This document shows, piece by piece, positions 1 to 6,500 of a stretch of 64,000 nt of DNA. The DNA lies in the NCBI RefSeq assembly GCF_031882575.1, contig NZ_CP134772.1, forward strand, positions 1,569,001-1,633,000, read 5' to 3'. The notes beneath the pieces are model-generated. The model made no database searches. It had not been told where the DNA came from and worked only from the letters and a program-made list of their open reading frames with translations. A program made the translations under genes and the position numbers. Origin of the DNA: Pseudomonas sp. VD-NE ins (GTDB lineage Bacteria > Pseudomonadota > Gammaproteobacteria > Pseudomonadales > Pseudomonadaceae). How positions within the stretch are numbered: position 1 is the stretch's first letter; every line of letters begins with the position of its first letter.

Positions 1-150
1 GAGCAGCAGGCGCAGGAAGGTCGATTTACCGCAACCGGACGCGCCGACCAGGGTGCAGAATTCGCCCTCGTTGACGCTCAGGTTCAAGCCTTCCAGCACG
101 ACCTGATCGGCGTATTGCTGCCAGACGTTTTTTACCGTGATGAAACTCAT
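1..150 (-). CDS. ABC transporter ATP-binding protein, N-terminal part (guanidine/urea-type uptake)
   Basis: This is the first 50 codons of an ATPase whose 3' part lies outside the window. The translation starts MSFITVKNVWQQY and carries an intact Walker A motif (GASGCGKST), placing it in the NrtD/SsuB/TauB group of ABC ATPases. The start codon overlaps the stop of the permease gene (ATGA), so the two are translationally coupled. It would energise import through the permease and binding protein encoded just upstream in the transcript. The substrate is inferred from the guanidine riboswitch at the head of the operon, not from this protein. Confidence 0.9.
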   Translation of the reverse strand, partial: MSFITVKNVWQQYADQVVLEGLNLSVNEGEFCTLVGASGCGKSTFLRLLL

Positions 151-968
151 TTGGCGGCCCCCTCATACCAAGGGAAGGCGCGACGGGTCAGGTATTTCAG
201 GCCCCAATCCATCAGCCAGGCGAGGAGGGTGATCCACACCACGTACGGCAAAATCACGTCCATCGCCAGATAACGCCGGACCAGAAAGATCCGATAGCCG
301 AGGCCGTCGGTGGAGGCAATTGCTTCGGCGGCAATCAGGAACAACCACGCCGAGCCGAGCATCAGCCGCAACGAGATCAGCAAGCGCGGCAGCAGTTGCG
401 GCAGCACCACGCGCAGCATCAGCGTCCAGGTCGAGGCGCCGAGGGTCTGCGCCTTGATCAGCAGTTCGACCGGTATTTCCCGGGCGCGTTGTTCCAGATC
501 GCGAGCGAGCGCCGGGGTAATGCCGATGACGATCAGCATGACCTTCGACAATTCGCCCAAACCGAAAACGATGAACAGAATCGGCAGAATCGCCAGCGGC
601 GGCACCATCGACAACACCGTCAGCAAGGGCGACAACGGCGCGCCGAACAGCGGCAACGTACCGGCTGCGATGCCCAGGCACAGCCCGGCCAGCGCAGCGA
701 TGCCGAGGCCAATCGCCAGACGCCGCAGACTCGACGCGGTGTCCTGCCACAACAGGTAGTCACCGGTGCGGCTGTCGGCATTGAAGGCCAGGCGTTTTAC
801 CGCGTCGCTCATCTGCGCGGCGCTGGGCAGCAGTTTGTCGTTGGGGTTGTCCGCCAGGCGCTCGGCCGAGCCCATGAAGTAGGCGAACAACACCAGGACG
901 AACGGCAGGATCACCAGCAACAGGCGACTCGGGCGATCCGGGTGGCGATTGATCAGGCGCATGGCCAA
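147..968 (-). CDS. ABC transporter permease (NrtB/SsuC/TauC type)
   Basis: A 273-residue inner-membrane permease with about six hydrophobic segments. It has a typical cytoplasmic EAA loop around residues 170–192 (KAQTLGASTWTLMLRVVLPQ followed by LLP), where the ATPase docks. This is the binding-protein-dependent transport family used for nitrate, sulfonates, taurine and urea-like compounds. It lies 12 bp after the binding-protein gene and overlaps the ATPase start by 4 bp, so the three form one operon on the minus strand. An N-terminal stretch of about 20 charged residues precedes the first membrane segment, as is usual. The substrate is inferred from the riboswitch context. Confidence 0.92.
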   Translation of the reverse strand: MAMRLINRHPDRPSRLLLVILPFVLVLFAYFMGSAERLADNPNDKLLPSAAQMSDAVKRLAFNADSRTGDYLLWQDTASSLRRLAIGLGIAALAGLCLGIAAGTLPLFGAPLSPLLTVLSMVPPLAILPILFIVFGLGELSKVMLIVIGITPALARDLEQRAREIPVELLIKAQTLGASTWTLMLRVVLPQLLPRLLISLRLMLGSAWLFLIAAEAIASTDGLGYRIFLVRRYLAMDVILPYVVWITLLAWLMDWGLKYLTRRAFPWYEGAAK

Positions 969-980
969 ATCCTCCGTGGC

Positions 981-2048
981 TTACAGCTTGGCGTCGGCGG
1001 CCATCTGCACGTAGGTCGGATCGAAACGCAGCTTGAGATTGCCGGTATCGCCACTGGTCACGCCGTTGGCGAAGGCCATGCCGACCGCGCTGGTATCTTT
1101 CGCGCCTTCGCCGAGCAAGCCGTGCTGGAACGAGAACTCGGCGACCTTGCGCATGGTTTCCGGCAGTTGCTTGCTGGTGGCGAAGTTCAACGCTTCGCTT
1201 GGCGTGGCGAACAGTCTGGTGGTGTCGAGTTGCGCCTGGAATCCGGCCAGATCAGTGCCCGAGGCCTTGGCCATGTGCTCCAGCGCAGCCTTGCTTGCAG
1301 CGTTCTTGGCATTCATCAAATCGACCACTTCGAACCATGCACCGGTCAGCGCTTTGCCCAATGCCGGGTTGTCTTTGAGGGTGGCGCTGTTGACCACCAT
1401 CATGTCCATGATTTCGCCGGGAATCTGACTGGAGTTGAACACTTCGGTCACGCCCGGTTTGGCCTTGATGTCCGAGAGCATCGGGTTCCACGTGGTTACG
1501 GCGTTGACTTGCGCGGTGTTGAAAGCGGCGGAGATATCGGCGTCGGAAGTGTTGACCACTTTCAGGTCTTTCTCGGTCAGATCCATAGAGTCCAGCGCCC
1601 GGGCCAGCAGGTAGTGCGAGACCGACAGTTCGACCAGATTGACGTCCATGCCCTTGAGATCGGCGACTTTCTTGCCCTCGCCCTTGAGGACGATGCCGTC
1701 GTTGCCGTTGGAGAAGTCGCTGACGATCAGTGCAGTACTGTCGACGCCGCCCGCCGCTGGAATGGTCAGTGCGTCCATGTTGGTCATGGTGCAGCCGTCG
1801 AACTGGCCGGCGGTGTACTGGTTGATCGATTCGACGTAATCGTTGAGCTGTACGACGTCGATCTTGATCCCGTACTTCTTCGCCCATTTGTCGACAATGC
1901 CCTGGCTGCCAGCGTATTCCCATGGCATCCAGCCAGCGTAAATCGTCCAGCACACGCTGAAGTGATCTTTCTGGGCGGCGGGGGCTTGGCTGCTGATGAG
2001 CGCGGCGAAGGCGGCGGCGAGCAGGGCGGGCAAACGTAGTCGGGTCAT
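981..2048 (-). CDS. Periplasmic substrate-binding protein of a urea-carboxylase-region ABC transporter
   Basis: 355 residues with a clear signal peptide (basic start, hydrophobic core, cleavage near SQAPAAQ). The mature start contains VCWTIYAGWMPWEYA and then SINQYTAGQFDGCTMTNMDA. This pattern belongs to the family annotated as 'ABC periplasmic binding protein, urea carboxylase region', related to the NMT1/SsuA proteins. In many proteobacteria this family sits beside guanidine (formerly urea) carboxylase and carboxyguanidine deiminase genes. Here the gene follows a guanidine-I riboswitch, so guanidine or a related compound is the likely ligand. The start ATG at 2048 has GGAGAATCCACC just upstream as its ribosome binding site. 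Confidence 0.9.
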   Translation of the reverse strand: MTRLRLPALLAAAFAALISSQAPAAQKDHFSVCWTIYAGWMPWEYAGSQGIVDKWAKKYGIKIDVVQLNDYVESINQYTAGQFDGCTMTNMDALTIPAAGGVDSTALIVSDFSNGNDGIVLKGEGKKVADLKGMDVNLVELSVSHYLLARALDSMDLTEKDLKVVNTSDADISAAFNTAQVNAVTTWNPMLSDIKAKPGVTEVFNSSQIPGEIMDMMVVNSATLKDNPALGKALTGAWFEVVDLMNAKNAASKAALEHMAKASGTDLAGFQAQLDTTRLFATPSEALNFATSKQLPETMRKVAEFSFQHGLLGEGAKDTSAVGMAFANGVTSGDTGNLKLRFDPTYVQMAADAKL

Positions 2049-2110
2049 GGTGGATTCTCCAGTTGATCAAGGGCGGACAGGAAGGCAACGCGGCACCGCG
2101 AACGGTGGCT

Positions 2111-2203
2111 TGTCTCCCGGGCTTTTGTCCCGCCGTGTAACCTCAACTGGAGGTCGCCAACTCTCGGACCAGCCACTCGCGCTTGCGAGCCGGAACCCTA
2201 GTC
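2111..2203 (-). promoter_or_regulatory. Guanidine-I riboswitch (ykkC class)
   Basis: Read on the minus strand, the leader contains the conserved blocks of the ykkC/guanidine-I aptamer in order. They are CTAGGGTTCCG (2201–2191), a GC-rich hairpin, TGGTCCGAGAG (2171–2161), and then ACACGG followed by CGGGACAAAAGCCCGGGAGA (about 2137–2112). It lies about 60 bp before the binding-protein start. The class is known to switch genes on when guanidine binds. It therefore predicts guanidine-induced expression of the ABC operon and probably of guanidine carboxylase genes beyond the window edge. Confidence 0.93.
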
Positions 2204-2260
2204 AGCCATTGCAAATTGTGGTGCCGCGAACCTGTGATGACTCCTGCACGGGTTTGCTAA

Positions 2261-2277
2261 AGCGAGACGCGTGCCAA
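2261..2277 (-). promoter_or_regulatory. Candidate sigma-54 (RpoN) promoter for the guanidine operon
   Basis: The minus strand reads TTGGCACGCGTCTCGCT. It has the invariant GG at -24 (2275–2274) and GC at -12 (2263–2262), separated by exactly 10 bases, and a perfect TGGCACG -24 block. Transcription would start near 2250, about 50 bases before the riboswitch. Sigma-54 control fits nitrogen-limited expression of a guanidine uptake system. No convincing NtrC box was found upstream. Confidence 0.6.
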
Positions 2278-2495
2278 GTCGCGTCAGGCGCTCTGGCACG
2301 GGCGCGCGGGTTGCCTAGGGTTGGCGGCGAGGGCGCTGAGGCGCTTTGTGTTGGTGCGCGGCTGCACCGTGATGCAGCGCGTTTGCCGCTGATCCGATGG
2401 TTTTGGCGTGTTGGCACTCGGCATGGCTTCGTCAGTCAAAACAGATGTCAGCCGGTCTGTGCCGACTGCTGTCGCGGGTCTTTCAGGAGGCCGCC

Positions 2496-2759
2496 ATGCT
2501 TATTCAAAAAACGTTGCGTCGGGTGCTGCTGGGAGCGGTGCTCGGTTTAGGCTTGTCTGGTTGTTATTACTACGCCGGTCCCTACGATGGGTATCCGTCT
2601 ACTTACTACTCTCCCGGCTATTACTCGCCTTATTACTACGGTGGTTATTACGGTCCGCGCTACTACGGCGGCGCGCGTTATTACCACGGTGGCTACGGCT
2701 ATCGAGGCGGTTACGGACGGGGTTATCACGGCGGCGGATATCACGGTGGCCACCATTGA
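2496..2759 (+). CDS. Small tyrosine/glycine-rich lipoprotein
   Basis: 87 residues. The N-terminus MLIQKTLRRVLLGAVLGLGL is a lipoprotein signal followed by the lipobox LSGC. The rest is built of YY, YG and HGG motifs (YYGGYYGP, YHGGYG) ending in a Gly/His-rich tail. The start is set by CAGGAGG eight bases upstream; longer in-frame starts lack a signal peptide. The function is unknown. The composition resembles small surface lipoproteins of pseudomonads, and the His tail could bind metals, which is a guess. The next gene encodes a similar protein behind the same translation start region. Confidence 0.75.
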   Translation: MLIQKTLRRVLLGAVLGLGLSGCYYYAGPYDGYPSTYYSPGYYSPYYYGGYYGPRYYGGARYYHGGYGYRGGYGRGYHGGGYHGGHH

Positions 2760-2772
2760 TCAGCGGCTGAAT

Positions 2773-2865
2773 GACAGCGTTTTCCAAATGAACAGGATTT
2801 CATCAATCACTTGTTTCAACTTGTTGCAGGAACGCACCAGATGCCGAAAACGCTGTCTGATTTTT
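2773..2865 (+). repeat. 12-bp inverted repeat with long loop, followed by a T run
   Basis: GACAGCGTTTTC (2773–2784) is matched by its exact reverse complement GAAAACGCTGTC (2846–2857), with TTTTT at 2861–2865. It may terminate the first lipoprotein transcript. A second, shorter hairpin (CGACAGTCA 2866–2874 and TGACTGTCG 2884–2892) follows directly in front of the next gene. Confidence 0.5.
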
Positions 2866-2939
2866 CGACAGTCACCGATTAAATGACTGTCGCCTGCCAG
2901 CGTCGCTGGTGTGGCCAACCCGCGGTCCAGGAGGCCGCC

Positions 2940-3347
2940 ATGTATAGACGAATTCTTCTACTTGCTGCGTTGATGTTTTCCGTTGCCGGTTGCGTCCCGT
3001 ACTCTTACGCGGACTCGTATTACAGCTCTGAGGTCTACACATCACCCGCACCGGCTTACTACAACACGGGCGGCACGTATTACAACGGTGGCAGCACGTA
3101 TTACGCGCAGCCACGCTACTACCAGCCAGCCCCGCGGTATTACCAGCAACCGCGCTATTACCAATCGGCGCCGCGTTACTATCAACCGGCTCCGCGTTAT
3201 TACGAAAGCCGTCGCTGGCACGACAACGATCGCGGGCGCTGGGATGGCCACCGTCGTGGCGGTTGGGATAACGATCATCGCGGTCGTGGCAATTACGACC
3301 GACACAGTGGACGCGGTGACCACAACGGACGCGGCAACCGCTGGTAA
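2940..3347 (+). CDS. Tyrosine-rich repeat lipoprotein
   Basis: 135 residues. MYRRILLLAALMFSVAGC is a lipoprotein signal peptide with lipobox VAGC. The central part carries repeated RYYQPAP/RYYQQP units (about residues 58–90), and the tail is rich in Arg, Asp, His and Gly (RGRWDGHRRGGWDNDHRGRG). The start follows CAGGAGGCCGCC, the same bases as in front of the preceding lipoprotein gene, which suggests the pair arose by duplication. The function is unknown; it is probably an outer-membrane or periplasmic surface protein. A strong terminator follows. Confidence 0.75.
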   Translation: MYRRILLLAALMFSVAGCVPYSYADSYYSSEVYTSPAPAYYNTGGTYYNGGSTYYAQPRYYQPAPRYYQQPRYYQSAPRYYQPAPRYYESRRWHDNDRGRWDGHRRGGWDNDHRGRGNYDRHSGRGDHNGRGNRW

Positions 3348-3396
3348 TTACCCGCAAATGAAAAGCGGCGCTTGAAGCGCCGCTTTTTTGTGCCCG
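3341..3396 (+). repeat. Direct repeat copy 1 flanking the SET-domain gene
   Basis: The segment from the last codons of the lipoprotein (CTGGTAA) through its terminator to GTGCCCG recurs with few differences at 8989–9044. The shared core is CGCAAATGAAA, a GCGGCGCT/AGCGCCGC hairpin, and TTTTTTGTGCCCG. The two copies bracket the SET-domain gene and the heptamer array. Confidence 0.85.
3361..3390 (+). terminator. Intrinsic terminator after the lipoprotein gene
   Basis: GCGGCGCT-TGA-AGCGCCGC is a GC-rich 8-bp stem followed by six T and preceded by four A, so it could act on both strands. On the minus strand it would end the SET-domain gene transcript. Confidence 0.9.
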
Positions 3397-3456
3397 GGGA
3401 TATCACCAGGATGAAGTCAATTGTACAACGCACCCGTAGCAGCTTTGGCGCCCAAA

Positions 3457-3519
3457 CTATCAGCTATCAGCTATCAGCTATCAGCTATCAGCTATCAGCT
3501 ATCAGCTATCAGCTATCAG
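3457..3519. repeat. Nine tandem copies of the heptamer CTATCAG
   Basis: Nine perfect head-to-tail copies of a 7-bp unit cover 63 bp. The last codons and the stop of the minus-strand SET-domain gene (ending at 3509) fall inside the array. On that strand the unit supplies TGA or TAG stops in all frames, so changes in copy number would not extend the protein. Confidence 0.97.
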
Positions 3520-6500
3520 GATCGGGCTTGATGGCGATATCCGGTATCGGCTGATAGGTCAGTCCATAGTCCACCAGCAGTTCTTCACCTTTTTTGATGT
3601 CGTTCAGTGCCACATAGAACGTCAGGTTTTTTCCAACTGCGATGGTAATGACGTTATTCGACTTCCATGCCGGCTGATCGCCCAGTTGCGAGGTATTGAT
3701 CAGGCTCATTGTATTGCCCGTGTGCAGCGCACTCACCGAGCGTTCGCCCGAACGTGTACCGAACAAGTAGGTCAGCACCGCGCGTGAACCCTGTGTGCGC
3801 ATCTCCTGAAACAACGATTGTTCTGATTCATGGAGTTTGCCTGCGTACGGTCCAAGCACTTCAAACTTGGGAATATCGCGTATCGCCCACACCGAGGTGC
3901 CGCGAGGGGGGCCGTCATCCACGGCCGTGGCCACTTCCAGATTCTTGTCAAACCGCGACTGATGATGTCCTTCGCTATGCAACCAGTCTTTGATCGATTC
4001 CTTGATCTGCTTTGCAACGCGCTTTCGTTCTGCGCCTTTGAGACCGTCAAGCAGGCCATTCCAGTTGGCGATAGCGATTTTATCAAACGACGTTTCGGCG
4101 GATAAGGTCCGGCTGATTCTCCAGTTTTTCGGATCCTGCAGAATCGGTAGCGTGTTGTCGATCTCATGAGGACGCAAGAGCGAGGTAATGCCGGGTTCAA
4201 CCTTGATGGAGACAGGCAAAATGTCCGAAGAGGGGCCTGGAACTTCTTCGGCACGCTCAGGCGTTTCCGCGGGTCTTTTTGCTGGCGGTGATTCCAGCGA
4301 GTCCTGCGCCGGGCGCTTTTGTGACGTACCCGGTTCAGGTTGCCGGCCTTCAAGGCGTGGCCTGCTACTTTGCCCCGTGCCTTCGATACGCAGCAAGGCG
4401 GGTTCTTTCAATGTGCCGTCTATGTCGACGTAGCTTATCCATTGGCGTGGATCGAGTCCGTTCTGGCGCATGAAATCCTTCGCCGTAACGGTGTTGTCCG
4501 CAAGCTTGAAAATCGAGTCCCACTGGCGTAAGTGCTCGTCGGTAATCACGTTATAAGTAAGGTCTTCTACCTTCTGTATCAGGGGCTGTCCTTTAGGCCC
4601 AGGACGTCCATCGGCCCGTACATAACTGTAGAGGGTATTCGAATGAAGATGATAATGACCGGCAAATCCTTCAACGGTGATCTTGTCTCGTTCTGGCTGA
4701 GACATGTTCTGCCAATAACTGACATGTATTTCATCCGGCTTGTTGAAGGGGAGCACGGCAGGACGCTTGAACACTAGTACACCGGTCGCGCTCAGCTCGC
4801 CGTCAGGCTTCACGTAGTACTCAAATGTTTTCCAGGGCAGCTTGTTCTGTTGTGCAAAGCCCCGGCGTGTGAGCCTGTCTCGCTCCGCTTGCGGCAAGTT
4901 CTTCCAGTCCTGCAAATGTTTGGCAACGATCCTTTGCGTGCGCACTCTAGAAGTCTGGCCTGGCAGTTGCTGGGCTACATCGGGCAAAACAGTGCCTCGT
5001 GCTCCACTTCCGATACGCTGCCTGGCTTTGGTTCTGAGCGTTCCATCGACTTTGACGTACGTCTGCCAGCTAACAGGGTTGATTGCGTGTTGTTGAACGA
5101 AGTCCGCTACCTCCGTGCGGGAGTCTTTGCTCTGCCTGGAAAGCAGGTCCCACTGACGTAAATGTTCATCGGTCAATTTGTTATAGGTGCCACCGGCTGC
5201 TCGGTGCAGCAGGGATTGTCCTGTTGGCTTCAGGCTCCCATCGGCACCCACATAGCTGCCAAAGTTACTCAAGCGAATATTATGATGACCGCAAAACCCT
5301 TGAATTGTCATGGTGTCGCGTTTTATCTGGGGCATGTGGTGCCATTCACGGACATGCGTTTCGCTTATCCGATTGAATGGCTGGTCTGTCGGGCGGTCAC
5401 GCACGCGTACGCCGGTTTCGCTCAATTGGCCGTCAAGCTTCACGTAGTATTCAAATGTTTTTTTCGGCAGGTTATGCTGGAACGCGAAGCTTTCACGGGT
5501 GAGCTCCGGTTGCTTTGCTTGAAGCAGTTTCTCCCATTGCCGCAGGTCCTCGGCAGTGATCTTCCGGGTTTTGCCCTCCAGAATCCGGCCGGGTACCTCG
5601 ATTTCCCGAATCACCTGTGCATCAGGTTGCTGAGTGGGTACAGGTTGGTCGGTGTTTTTTCCTGCCTTGTTGAGACGTTCGACCGTTGCCTCTTTCAGGG
5701 ATCCATCTCGCTTGACGTACCTCTGCCATAGAGAGGGGTTGAGCTGATGTTGATCCCTGAACTGCGTGGCTGTCATCACATTGCCCGGTCGCCTGAAGAT
5801 CTCATTCCACTGCTGTAAATGGTCATTGGTAATTTTGTTATAGGTACCACCGGCCGCTTTGTGCAGCAGCACTTCGCCCTTCGGCGCCAAGCTACCGTCG
5901 GTTCTTACGAAAGCTCTGAAGGTTTGTGTGTTTAAGTGATGGTGACCGGCAAATCCCGCCATGGTCGTTTTGTTACGCTTGGCCTGCGTCATGCCCTGCC
6001 ATTCAAGGATTTGCGCTTCGTTCGGCACATTAAAGGGAGTGTCGACGGGGCGCTCAAGCACCACCTTGCCGGCATCGCTCAATGTGCCGTCAAAATTGAC
6101 GTAATATTCGAATGTTTTTCGAGGTAATAGATACTGTTGGGCAAATCCTTTGCGGGTAATCAGCTGCTGTTGCGCCGGCGTCAAATTTTTCCATATCCGC
6201 AAATGCAATGCAGAAATCTCCACATCACCTCCCCCTGGCGCACCCACTCGCTGCCACCGGTCACCCTCTATATTGCGAAGCAGCAAATGGGTCTTGCGGT
6301 TTTCGTGATAAACATGGGCGTCCATCGAGCCGTCCTGCATACGCTGGACTTGTCTGACCTCGTAAACAGCCGTTCTTCCGCTGCTATCGGTATGACGGAT
6401 ATGGGACACGTGCCCATCGGCAGCAATATACAAGCCTCTGCTGTTGGGTGAGAGCCCGGCGATTGTAGATTCGGGCACGCTGAAGTGACCGAACATCCTG

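Noticed and set aside
396..2039. A 547-codon open frame on the plus strand opposite the ABC permease and binding-protein genes
   Set aside because: It is the mirror frame of well-recognised transporter genes, has the skewed His/Gln/Arg composition of an antisense shadow and no ribosome binding site.
2331..2400. GGTGCGCGGCTGCACC considered as an NtrC binding site upstream of the sigma-54 promoter
   Set aside because: The half sites are in the opposite order to the NtrC consensus (GCACC…GGTGC) and no second site was found.
3457..3519. The heptamer array considered as a CRISPR array or phase-variation switch
   Set aside because: There are no spacers, so it is not CRISPR. The unit contains stops in all frames on the coding strand, so copy changes cannot switch the reading frame.
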